Of a stretch of 64,000 nt of DNA, positions 24,391 to 34,834 are shown one piece after another; the first letter of the stretch is position 1; each line of letters begins with the position of its first letter. The translations under genes and the position numbers were made by a program. The notes under the pieces were generated by a model. It searched no databases, had not been told where the DNA came from, and saw nothing but the letters and a program-made list of their open reading frames with translations. This stretch comes from Mytilus californianus (Eukaryota > Mollusca > Bivalvia > Mytilida > Mytilidae): positions 3,906,001 through 3,970,000 of the forward strand of contig NW_026262659.1 of the NCBI RefSeq assembly GCF_021869535.1, in the 5' to 3' direction.

Positions 24391-26168
24391 ATGCTCTTTT
24401 GATTTGAAGTACAGCACTGAAGATCTAAAGTCAAGCCGTAAATATAAAGTCCAATGATTGAGATCTTAAGTCCAGCACTGAAGATCTTAAGTCAAGCCGT
24501 GAATAAAAAGTCCAATGATTAAGATCTTTAGTCCAGCACTGTAAATCTAAGTCAAGCCGTTAATATAAAGTCCAATGATTGAGATCTTAAGTCCATCACT
24601 GTAGATCTAAGTCAAGCCGTGAATATAAAGCCCAATGGTTGAGATCTTAAGTCCAGCACTGTAGATCTAAAGTCAAGCCGTGAATATAAAGTCCAATGAT
24701 TAAGATCTCAAGTCCAGCACTGTAGATCTAAAGTCAAGCCGTGAATATAAAGTCCAATGATTAAGATCTCAAGTCCAGCACTGTAGATCTAAGTCAAGCC
24801 GTGAATATACAGCCCAATGATTGAGATCTTAAGTCCAGCACGGTAGATCTAAAGTCAAGCCATGAATATAAAGTCCAATGATTGAGATCTTAAGTCCAGC
24901 GCTGTTGATCTAAAGTCAAGCCGTGAAAGTCCAATGATTGAGATCTGAAGTCCAGCACTGTAGACCTAAAGTCAAGCCGTGAATATAAAGTCCACTGATT
25001 AAGATCTAAAGTCCAGCACTGTAGATCTTAAGTCAAGCCATGAATATAAAGTCCAATGATTGAGATATTTAGTCCAGCACTGTAGATCTAAAGTCAAGCC
25101 GTGAATATAAAGTCCAATGATTAAGATTTGATGTCAAGCGTTGTACATCTAAAGCCAAACCATGAATATAAAGTCCAATGATTGAGATCTTAAGTCCAGC
25201 ACTGTAGATCTAAAGTCAAACCGTGAATATAAAGTCCAATGATTGAGATCTTAAGTCCAGCACTGTAGATCTAAAGTCAAGCCGTGAATATAAAGTCCAA
25301 TGATTGAGATCTTAAGTCCAGCACTGTGGATATTAAGTCAAGCCGTGAGTACAAAGTCCAATGATTGAGATCTTAAGTCCAGCACTGTAGATCTAAAGTC
25401 AAGCCGTGAATATAAAGTCCAATTATTGAGTCTTAAGTCCAGCACTGTAGATCTGAAGTTAAGCCGTGAATATAAAGTAAAATCATTGAGATCTCTATGC
25501 CAGCACTGTAGATCTAAGTCAAGCCGTGAATATAAAGTCCAATGATTGAGATCTTAAGTCCAGCACTGTAGATCTAAAGTCAAACCATGAATATAAAGTC
25601 CAATGATCGGGATCTTTAGTCCAGCACTAAAGATCTAAAGTCAAGCCGTGAATATAAAGTCCAATGATTAAAATTTTATGTCAAGCGTCGTAGATCTAAA
25701 GCCAAACCGTGAATAAAAAGTCCAATACAAAGTCCAAAGATTGAGATCTTAAGTCCACCACTGTAGATCTAAAGTCAAACCGTGAATATAAAGTCCAATG
25801 ATTGAGATTTTAAGTCAAGCACTGTAGATCTAAAGTCAAGCCGTGAATATAAAATTAAATGATTAAGATCTTAAGTCAAACGCTGTAGATCTTAAGTCAA
25901 GCCGTGAACAAAAAGTCCAATGATTGAGATCTTAAATCCAGCACTGTAGATCTAAAGTCAAGCCATGCATATAAAGTCCAATAATTGAGATCTCAAGTCC
26001 AGCACTGCAGATCTTAAATCAAGCCGTGAGTATAAAGTCCAATGATTGAGATCTTAAGTCAAGCACTGTAGATCTACAGTCAAGCCGTGAATATAAAGTC
26101 CAATGATTGAGATCTTAAGTCCAGCACTGTAGATCTAAAGTCAAGTCGTGAATATAAAGTCCAATGAT
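24390..26168. repeat. 61-bp higher-order tandem array, ~29 copies
   Basis: The unit consists of three related ~20-bp monomers: AGATCTTAAGTCCAGCACTGT, AGATCTAAAGTCAAGCCGTG and AATATAAAGTCCAATGATTG (about 61 bp in all). About 29 units are present with a few substitutions each. Occasional shortened units occur (24925, 25430) and one local expansion lies at about 25725. Monomers 1 and 2 hold AGATCT dyads. This is a homogenised trimer of the same monomer that flanks it in degenerate form. Confidence 0.92.
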
Positions 26169-26169
26169 A

Positions 26170-26770
26170 TGTTTCTCTCTAAATATCATAGTTTGTATTA
26201 TAATAGGCTACAATGAAAGAAATAAACCGTATTTTTTCATTTATGGGCCATAACTACTTTAAGAATTTGTGTAACAGTTTTGATATATATGGACAATTGG
26301 TATAGCTCATTATTCTGAACAGCTTTGTTGCTTTCAGATGTTCTCTATTTATAATTTTCAAAAATAATAGACAAAACTTGCATTTTACTCCTATGTTCTA
26401 TTTTTAGCCATGTCAGCCATGTTGGTTGGTAGGCGTGGTCAACTGACACATTTTTTTTAACTACATAGTTACCTAATTGATGATTGTTGCCAATTTTGGT
26501 TAAATTTGTCCCTATAGTTTCAGATGAGAAGATTTTTATAAAAGATTACAAAAAGTATACGAACAATTGTTAAAAATTGACTATGAGGGCAATAACTTCA
26601 AAAGGGGTCAATTCACCATTTTGGTCATGTTTACTTATTTAGTTTAAACAGTATTTATTAATGAAAAATTTTACAAGAATAATATATTACAATACAATGT
26701 TAGATAAAGTTCAAATATGTGATTCGGAAACAAGTTTGGAAAAACTTATATAAATCCGTCTCCCAAAAAA
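26170..26770 (+). repeat. MR-F bivalve-wide repeat, copy 1
   Basis: Carries 'tgttctatttttagccatg', 'cagccatgttggttgg' and 'gtttcagatgagaagattttt', which I recall as widespread in bivalve genomes. Copy 2 is at 27000-27440. No complete ORF. Confidence 0.6.
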
Positions 26771-26999
26771 TAAAAAAAATATATCTATGTAACAAACATT
26801 ATTACGTGCCAACAGTATATTCAGTTTAAGGTAGCATATGATAAATTGAATAAATACACACACACAAGAAAAAAAAAATACAACTAACAAATAAAATAAA
26901 TTAACAGAAAGAAAATGTGAAACAAAAATTAAATGAAAAAAAAATTGAAACAGTCAACTCTACTTTACTTTCTTGATAGACAGTCACTGAAACCAACAC
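26771..26999. other. A-rich low-complexity spacer
   Basis: Runs of A with scattered CACACA and AATAAA. No gene. Confidence 0.5.
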
Positions 27000-27445
27000 A
27001 CATGTCCGATTATTGTCATTTTACTTATTTGTAGATCATACTTTGCTGAACAATTTTGCTGTTTACAGATTATCGCTATCTTTTATACTATTCAAGATAA
27101 TAACCAAAAACGGCAAAATGTCCTTAGAATTACCAATTCTGGGGCAGCAACTCATCAACAGATTGTTTAATGCGTCTGCAAATTTCAGGGCAGATAAATA
27201 ATGACCGGATGCCCATTTTTTCCATGTTAGCTTTGCTGTTAATGCTTTAGTTTCCGATATATAAGCCAAAAACTCTATTTTACCCCCATGTTCTATTTTT
27301 AGCCATGGTGGCCATCTTGTTTGATGGGCAGGGTCATCGTATACATTTTTTTAAACTAAATACCATAAGGATGATGTTGGTCAAGTTTGGTTTAATTTGG
27401 CCCATTAGTTTCCTTTCGGGCCAGATGAGCTGAATAAAACGTACA
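27000..27445 (+). repeat. MR-F repeat, copy 2
   Basis: Shares 'ccatgttctatttttagccatg' and 'ggccatcttgtttga' with copy 1 and ends at 'tcgggccagatgagc'. Its upstream part (ATTACCAATTCTGGGGCAGC onward) is an open frame of 62 codons, probably a relic. Confidence 0.55.
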
Positions 27446-27469
27446 GCTAATTATATGTATAAGAACGAC

Positions 27470-28685
27470 ATTGCTCCGCAAAAATCGAACGCCGTAGATA
27501 TAAAATCGAACACTATATCTATAAAATCAGGCGCTGACGGTGTAAATTTCAGCACTAGAGCTTTTAGGGACTGCGCTGGATACGTAATGCTCTGCACTGT
27601 AGAGCCAAAGTCCTTCATCAGCACATGTGTATAAATCTCTACCTCTAGACTTTAAAAAACAAACCTCTTTATTTGTATAAAGTCATGGATCCTTAAAAAA
27701 ACCAAGCGCTGTAGATTTAAAATCGAGTCCGGTTGATACAATCAGGCGATGAACAATTAAAAGGCATACGGTGTAGATTTAAAGCTCAGCAATGGAGATG
27801 TAACGTGCAGCGCTGTGCACCTACACAATTTCAGAAATGTATATCTTTATTTCGACACTGTAGATGTGAGGTCCTACTCTGTATACTAAGTGTATAAAGT
27901 CCACTGTGTAAGATTTTAAGAAGACTTTATATATAAAGAGATGGACGAAACATCTCTAGCGCTTAACTTGACATCTACAGTGCTGGACGTTACATCACCA
28001 GCACTTGACTTTTGAAACCATTACATTATCTGTATAAGACCGATATGTCTACGTAAAAATTCGAGCGCTGTAAATAAATAAATAGGCGTTGTGTCTAGTA
28101 GGTCAACCACTGGAGATGTGGAGTCATGTGCTATGAATATAACAAATACATAGCAGAAGATATAAAGTCAAGCACTGTACATTGAAGGCAACAGTAAAAC
28201 ACTAAAGGTTTAAGTTCACCGTAAAAGAGTCATATAAATGAAGCTCTGGGCATTATATTTCCAGCGGTAGATTTTAGATATATGGTTGTGGTTCTAAGAC
28301 CTAAAGCACTTCATGTATAGTGCTAGTCTTAAGAAAGAACATGATTTGAAATCTACAGCACTTGACTTTACTTCTATAGCGCGAGACTTTTTAAACCACT
28401 ACTCTTTATCTTTATGAAAATAACAGGGCTCCGTAAATATTTGAGTGCTGTAATTTAAAAAAAAAAAAATAAATGCGGTTTATATCTTAAGTCCACACGT
28501 AAACATCTAGAGTCCGTCGCTGGAGATTTGAAGTCCAGAGCTATCAATCTCAATTCCAGCACTATAGACTCAGGGTATAGCACTGTAGAGATAATTTTTG
28601 ATAATGAGAAGTCAATTGCTGGAAATTTTAAGTAGACTTTACATCTAAAGCGCTTGAAATTACATGACTTTGTCATCTCCAGCAC
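27470..28685. repeat. Degenerate minisatellite with orientation-switching spacers
   Basis: The same ~21-bp monomer family as 23300-26168. Non-monomer spacers of about 60 bp (CTTGACTTT..AAACC..., then 'gggctccgtaaa..ttgag'-like) occur near 27643-27705, 28005-28070 and 28380-28445. Monomers left of each spacer read inverted and those to the right read forward. Confidence 0.75.
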
Positions 28686-29945
28686 CAAATACAATACAAT
28701 ACAAAGTTTTTTATTGTCAATTATGACGCCCAATAATTTGAGCAGTACAATTAAGTTCAATTTCATACAAGTGATTACATATTGATTACATTGATTATTA
28801 ACAATTAAACAAAATCAAGTCTTTCTCAGCAGAATAATTTCTACAGGAATAATATGTATAGTTTTACAATATAATATAGATGGACAAACTACCGGTGACT
28901 AAACTGTATCTAGAGTTAAATTTCTCTCTTTGAATAAAGTACACAATAATAAACTTACTTTATTAATTATAACATTATTCTCAGATGACATTAACCATAT
29001 TAATTTTGATTTATTTGGGAGGCTTTTAAAGTTTTTGTTAACCTTATTTAATAATTTATATATTCAGATCTTTTATTTTCTAAAACAGGACACTGAAGAA
29101 GAAAATGAATTTCATCTTCAACTTCAGTGTTGCATAATTTACATATTCTATCCTCCACTCGAAGCCCCACATATCTGCCTCTTTCAATTTCTAACTAATG
29201 TGCACTGACTCTGAACTTAGTGAGCAGTCGCCTATCATCCTCATTCAAAATTAATAAGTATTTTTCCATACAAATATTTTCTTTAAATAATCTGTAAGTT
29301 CTAATTTTATTTCCATGCTGTTTATTTTGTCTATCATTGTAAAGTTAAGATTTCCAAATACAAGAATATTTCTGTTTTAATTTCCGGTAAATTAGTGATT
29401 TTAAATCCATCTTTGAATTTTTAACAAGTTTAAGATCTATATCAAGATATTTCATAAGAATAACAATACAACTATACCAACTATTTTTGTTTAAACTATT
29501 TAGTGATCTAGAGACATTCAGAGCTTCAGAGAGAAGGATATCATCAGACTTTAATACATATTTATAATATCTAAACATATTTAAAATTACATCAAGAAAT
29601 AAGGAATATCTTCCCATTTCACCCAATACAGCTATATTTGTAGATTTCTTACCTAAACCCATAGAAAATTTACAGAATTTGGCATTAATACTTTCTTGTT
29701 TCATGTCCTTGCATAGTTTAAATAGATTATGTTCATTTTTATTTAGTATATTTATTACTGAAGCTCCCCATATTTTACTCCCATATAACAACACAGGTTT
29801 CACAGTATGATCAAATGTATGTGAAAGTGTGTTAATTTTAGGTTTATATAAGTTAAAACTTTTTTTATATTTAAATAAAGCTTTCAATCCCCTTTTATAT
29901 AAATCTTCTTTAGCCTCTGTAAAGCTTCCACTTGCACCAGACTGG
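28686..29945 (-). mobile_element. 5'-truncated LINE inserted in the minisatellite
   Basis: The minus-strand coding end lies at 29935-29345 and a second shifted segment at about 29230-29060. The element ends in a TTGTA-type simple tail, seen as CAATACAATACAATAC at 28690-28705. Minisatellite monomers resume on both sides, so it is an insertion. The conserved 5' half (endonuclease and most of the RT) is missing. Confidence 0.75.
29345..29887 (-). pseudogene. LINE reverse transcriptase C-terminal region
   Basis: A 180-residue frame with the HTVKPVLLYGSKIWG block typical of the region after the RT palm in jockey/CR1/RTE-like LINEs, followed by GLGKKSTNIAVLGEMGRY. The frame extends upstream of its first Met to about 29935. 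After the stop at 29345 a shifted frame near 29200-29070 shows ICKLCNTEVEDEIHFLLQCP. That is the usual Cys/His end of such ORF2 proteins, so at least one frameshift separates them. No palm motifs remain. Confidence 0.8.
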
Positions 29946-30830
29946 ACTTTATTTTCTATGTACAGCGCTTGACTTATGATTTACAGCGCTAGAACCTAGA
30001 TCTACAGTGCTTGGCGTTAGATCTATAAAGCTAGACTTTAAATCACCAGCGCTTGATTTCACATCTGCCTCGCATGACTTTAAAAACAACAATTATTTTT
30101 ATGTATGAGACTAACATGGGTCTGTAAAAGTCGAGAGCAGTAGCTATACAATCTAGTTCAAACTCCATTAAAAATTCGAGGGCTGTAAATAAACAATCTA
30201 GCTATGTACATGCAGATATAAAATCTTACTCCGGAGATGTAAACTTATGCGCTGTAGATTTTAAAGTCCAGCATTTTTCATCTCAAATCTAGCGCTGTAC
30301 ACCTACCTTCCAGATGAGGAGATGCAATTTCCATCGCTTGAGATGTCAATCACTGGTGATCATAAGTCCAGCACTAGAAATGGCATGTCCAGCACTGTAG
30401 GTCTTAAGACCAGCGTAGTACAATTAAAGCCTGGAAGTCAGATCAACAGTGCTCGATTAAAAAACCATGCACTGTAGCTATAAGGTCAAGCGCTGTAAAT
30501 TTTATGTCAAGCGCTGTCAATCTCAAGTCCAGCAATGTAGATTATTTATAAAGTCCAGCCCGGCAGATTTTAATTTAAAATTTACTCCAGTGCATGACTA
30601 CATTGACAGTGCATCATTTAGATCTACAGTGCTGGACTTTACATCTCCAGCGCTTGACTTTAAAAACGACAATACTTTGTCTGCATGAGACAATCAGGGA
30701 TCTGCACAAAATCGACAGCTGTAGATATAAAGTTGTAAAATCTAGCTCATGACATGCAAAGTCTTGCACTGTAGTTTAAATTCCAGCGCCTTGGATATAA
30801 AGTCCAGCACTATGTCTTTAGTCCACATTC
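29946..30830. repeat. Degenerate minisatellite, right-hand part
   Basis: Monomers such as CAGCGCTTGACTT and AAGTCCAGCACTAG in both orientations. Spacers lie at about 30070-30150 and 30655-30720. This is the last block of the family. Confidence 0.75.
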
Positions 30831-32535
30831 CTGTTCTTGCTTACACTAAAACTACGCGTTTATATAAGAAATTTTTCATCTTCGATATCTAAAGAGATCA
30901 CGAAGTGGCACTATTAAAATTCTACAACACCGTAGATATATTTCAACCTCCATATAACTGTGACATAACAGATCCATGTAGATGACATTAAGTAACAAAT
31001 GCCACAAACGGATTTTATTGAAATTCCTTGTTTTCAATGTACAATGAGAGATCATAGTGCCAGCATGATGTGCAAATGCATTGGAAAAACTAACAAATGG
31101 CGAATTGAAAGTTAAACGTTTCTTGACAGTTGTTAAATTATTTGTTGTATTAAATTTGTTCTTTGAGAATCTGTTATTACTATTTACCATCCAAAGCACG
31201 TTTGTTTACATTCCGGGTTTCCCCTCGCACTGCGTGCTGAGGTGGCCGAAGTTACATAGAGAGGTCTCGTAGTGAATGTCATTTCACAAATATTGGCGAA
31301 TTTGTGTCTGGGAAGTAATTCAATAATTCAATATCGGTACATTTACGACGATTTTGATAATAAAAAGGATTTCTTTTAAAGGAAGGTTCAAGTCCACTTG
31401 TTTTATTGTAAAACATTGCAATTCAAGTATAAACAATATAATCAACTTTGTTTTAGATTTATAGTTGCCTTTGATTTTAAGTATGCTTATATTGCCATAT
31501 CAAAAGATAAAATAGTAATGAGATTGAACTGAAAAAAATCAAACTTTCATGAAAAATCTTTTATTTTGGATGTGAGGTTTGAAAATGTGTCCAATTTCAA
31601 CATCCTTGTTATAAACATAATCTCTAAATAATTGTGGCTTTTGCAGCATAAAAAAAACATCCTACATTTGTGACAATTGATACTTGTAACGTAAAAGCGC
31701 TTTAAATTTTTATCGTTCATAATAGCAAATATCAACTTATAGTGTAATATTTTAATATCAATCAAGTTTTATTGAATTATATTGAATAAAATCTATATTA
31801 AACAAGTATAACAGCCACAACACTTAACATACTTCATTGACAGTTACAAACAAAAATCACCATTTTATTTCAAACCACATGTATTGAAGAAAAAAAACCC
31901 AGATAAAATATGAAATTTATCTTAAAGGTATAAAACCACTAATTCATAGCCCCATCATTGCTTTCTATGTTAAATTCTGCAATTTCAAGCATTAATGGCT
32001 ACTTTGTCTTAAGTTTAAATAAAGTGGCACTTATTTCATGTCAAAACTGTACCTTATCCTTCCTTGTGCTGAACAAATCAACATACCTTTAATTGCACAT
32101 TAGAGCGTACTGGTTCCCGGAAGTTTGATAGTACAAAAAAACAGGAACTTCTTATCTGAACAACAGGCCACATATGCCCTCCTATCAAAATTGCATATAC
32201 TTCTTTATTATTCAAATAAATCTTTCAACAAGAGTTCTACAATGATCCCAAGTCCCCAAGCTTTCATTTGATACCACAACTACCAAAATATACCCGCTAT
32301 GCGTAGGAACTAGTTTGTTTAAATTATTTACTACTTCCTTATATGTTCTTTCCGACCGGGCCTGAATTATTGGTTCTATACCTTAAGGAAATTCTCTTAA
32401 TTTATTGTCAAAACGTGAAATGAATATCGTTTTAGAAGTTGGATGAGGATGATAATTCACAGGAAATAGTTAATTCGAAAACAATAGGAAATTTGCGACT
32501 AACATCCGGCGTTGATTATCGTATGCTTAGTCTTT
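30831..32535. other. 1.7-kb region without a recognised gene
   Basis: A 107-codon minus frame (30876-31199) and a 72-codon minus frame (31547-31765) show no motif I can name and no clear splice sites. No known repeat recognised. Confidence 0.35.
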
Positions 32536-32539
32536 AGTT

Positions 32540-32815
32540 TACTATGTTGTTCCGTGTGTATTATTATTTGTCTGTTTGTGTTTTTCTTTTTTAGCCATTG
32601 CGTTGTCGCTTTATTTTCGATCTGTTTGTTCAAAATTGAGAATGGAAACGGGGAATGTGTCAAAGAGACAACAACCCGACCATAGAGCAGACAACAGCCG
32701 AAGGCCACCAATGGGTCTTCAATTCAGCGAGAAACTCTCGCACCAGGAGGAGTCCTTCAGCTGGCCCCTAAACAAATATGTATACTAGTTCAGTGTCAAT
32801 GGACGTCATACGTAA
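32540..32815. repeat. Inverted MR-C fragment joined to MR-B
   Basis: 32540-32625 is the reverse complement of 3183-3262. It is followed directly by MR-B ('gaatggaaacggggaatg', 'caaagagacaacaaccc', 'ggacgtcat'). Composite of two dispersed families. Confidence 0.6.
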
Positions 32816-32968
32816 CTCCGAATTATACACAAGAAAAGTTTGAATGTCCATCTGGTATCTTTCGGCCCTCTTTTATCGTTTATTGATCTTTATCTTCATA
32901 TTCACTTAAATACGCTTCTTTTTTTATACATTTACTGTTTTATCTTTTTATTGGTAGATAATGTCATC

Positions 32969-34834
32969 ATGAAGCCAAAGTGCAGACTTACCTTTTCACG
33001 CATAAAAAACGCTGCAACGATATTATCTATAAGAAAGGACATCTTTACTTGGAATCTTGATGATTCATTCTTACCTGATTTATGTAAAGAAATAAACATT
33101 GAATGTGGTAATAAAAACTATAAACAGATTTTGACTTTGATAAAACGTAGGGGAAAATCCACTGAAAAGAAACCACGTATTGTTAAAAGACCACTCAGGT
33201 ACAATTCAACCGAGTTCTTCATCAATTTTAGGCCAAGACGAGTAGATAACGAAATCGAACACGATGATTGTTTCACGAACAAATTAGTAGGCGATAAGCA
33301 AACAGAGAACGATACTTGCAAAAAAAAGTATAAGCAAATTATTCAGTCAAAAATTTCAATTGAAGAAGTACCCATTTGCCCAGTGTCTTTCGATCCAAAC
33401 TCGGATGACAGCAAGATCGAGAAGAGTGTTGGATCAAGTAAGAATGAACCTATGTATAGAACTACATTCTCGGATGATACCGATATCGAGATTGACAGTG
33501 GCAGCGAATGGCACCTCGAATCATCGGACAGAAAAATGTCATCTGAAGAATCTTTGTCCGAAGATTTACCTCCATTGAAACGCATTTGCACCAAAAGGGC
33601 AAAAAGAAAAATATTTAACACTGATAGTCCGGTTTTTCGAAAAACAAAATTGAATGCCAGAAAATATAAGGTAGGCAAATTTTCTAAAACTTCACCAACA
33701 AGAAAGAACGAAGGGTATGACACATCTGATGAAGAAACCGAAGATAGTAAAGAGGTAGAAGCCGACAACAACAGCAGTAGTCTACACAATCGGCAATGCG
33801 AATCGAATGGTGAGGAACATGAGGAATGTAAGGAAAGTCATAATGTGGGGATGCCATTTGAGGTACATAATATTAGGAAGCCAATGGATCCTAAAACAGA
33901 TTCTGATGAAGATAATTTGAAACAGTGTTGTGAAAAAGAAGAGTCAGATGACAGTGAAACACAAAAGAAAGAAGAAGACATTGACAATATCTTAAATGAC
34001 GGAATTAATAAAAGTTTTCACAGCGTCGACAAAATACATACCACTCCAGATATGAAAAGCTCATTGAACGATGTTCACCAAATAATAAACGATGATAATC
34101 ACAGTGGGTCAGACGATAACAGTGATATTTCGGAAGAAAAAACTATATTGTTTGAGAAAAAAAAGGTAAAATGTTCCATAGTGTTTCCAGACTCTGATTG
34201 GAAAAAAATTAAACCCTCAAAACCGTCATACAAACTAAAAACTGGATGGACAGATATATTCTCCAGGCAATTGAGAGCTGAAATGCCTTCCTGTTCCCTA
34301 ACCTTTAAATATCAAAAAGTAAAAAAAAAGAATTCAAGAAAAAAAAACTGTCCTTATTTCAAGGTCCAGGCAAAGTGCAAAGGGGTACAATGTGGCACAT
34401 TTGACTTTGTAATTGCAGACAAACCAAAAAAAAGACGCAAAGAAGTTGCAATTGAAGTAATAGGCCACAACATCAAGCATTCAAACAGAGAAGACAGACA
34501 CAAGCGCCACTTAATGAGGTCGGAAAGAACCGAGGCTCAAACGAATTTACAGTCCAAAGGAGTGAGTAACGTATTTTACGAAAAGGCCGCAAGCATGCAA
34601 GAATCAGAGCTTCAGTTTGGAAACTTGTCATACTGCCAATCTCCTACAGTGTTACGAAAAGCCAAATCTGAATGGAATGTACATCAAAATTTGCACCAGG
34701 ACCCTTTCACCGAATTGGTACTCACCAAGAATATTCTGGAAGATGAAGACGTGTGTAGTAAGATCTGCAAAGGCTATGTGCAGCATATTGGGTTCATCCC
34801 TTTTCTTACAATACTTATACAGAGAGACAACTAA
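32969..34834 (+). CDS. Transposase-like protein, N-terminal frame (zinc-binding and acidic region)
   Basis: The start is taken as ATG 32969 (MKPKCRLTF). The open frame runs further upstream, but that part is hydrophobic, AT-rich and ends in a possible acceptor (TTTTTATTGGTAG). The protein is 621 residues. Residues ~150-430 are acidic, Ser-rich and probably disordered with basic patches (nuclear-type KRAKRK). A Cys cluster, C461-x8-C470-x4-C475 (CPYFKVQAKC...C), then basic PKKRRK resembles the DNA-binding zinc region upstream of MULE/FLYWCH-like transposases. The last part (YVQHIGFIPF) leads into a CCCTTTT heptamer at 34798-34804, where a -1 shift continues into the next frame. It is either one frame-shifted protein or one gene with a single-base lesion. 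Confidence 0.7.
   Translation: MKPKCRLTFSRIKNAATILSIRKDIFTWNLDDSFLPDLCKEINIECGNKNYKQILTLIKRRGKSTEKKPRIVKRPLRYNSTEFFINFRPRRVDNEIEHDDCFTNKLVGDKQTENDTCKKKYKQIIQSKISIEEVPICPVSFDPNSDDSKIEKSVGSSKNEPMYRTTFSDDTDIEIDSGSEWHLESSDRKMSSEESLSEDLPPLKRICTKRAKRKIFNTDSPVFRKTKLNARKYKVGKFSKTSPTRKNEGYDTSDEETEDSKEVEADNNSSSLHNRQCESNGEEHEECKESHNVGMPFEVHNIRKPMDPKTDSDEDNLKQCCEKEESDDSETQKKEEDIDNILNDGINKSFHSVDKIHTTPDMKSSLNDVHQIINDDNHSGSDDNSDISEEKTILFEKKKVKCSIVFPDSDWKKIKPSKPSYKLKTGWTDIFSRQLRAEMPSCSLTFKYQKVKKKNSRKKNCPYFKVQAKCKGVQCGTFDFVIADKPKKRRKEVAIEVIGHNIKHSNREDRHKRHLMRSERTEAQTNLQSKGVSNVFYEKAASMQESELQFGNLSYCQSPTVLRKAKSEWNVHQNLHQDPFTELVLTKNILEDEDVCSKICKGYVQHIGFIPFLTILIQRDN
34798..34804 (+). promoter_or_regulatory. Possible -1 frameshift slippery site (C CCT TTT)
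   Basis: In the frame of the upstream ORF the codons are ATC CCT TTT, so the heptamer fits the X XXY YYZ rule exactly. A -1 slip makes the next codon TCT at 34804, which is the frame of the DDE ORF, and that frame is open from there. Only weak pairing is visible downstream (CCGTTG with CAACGG about 70 nt on), so stimulation is uncertain. Confidence 0.4.

Noticed and set aside
24390..26168. CRISPR-like regular repeat array
   Set aside because: The spacers are themselves the same in every unit; this is a minisatellite in a eukaryotic genome.
33343..33789. Minus-strand 148-codon frame
   Set aside because: It is the shadow of the acidic, Ser-rich stretch of the transposase-like ORF on the plus strand.
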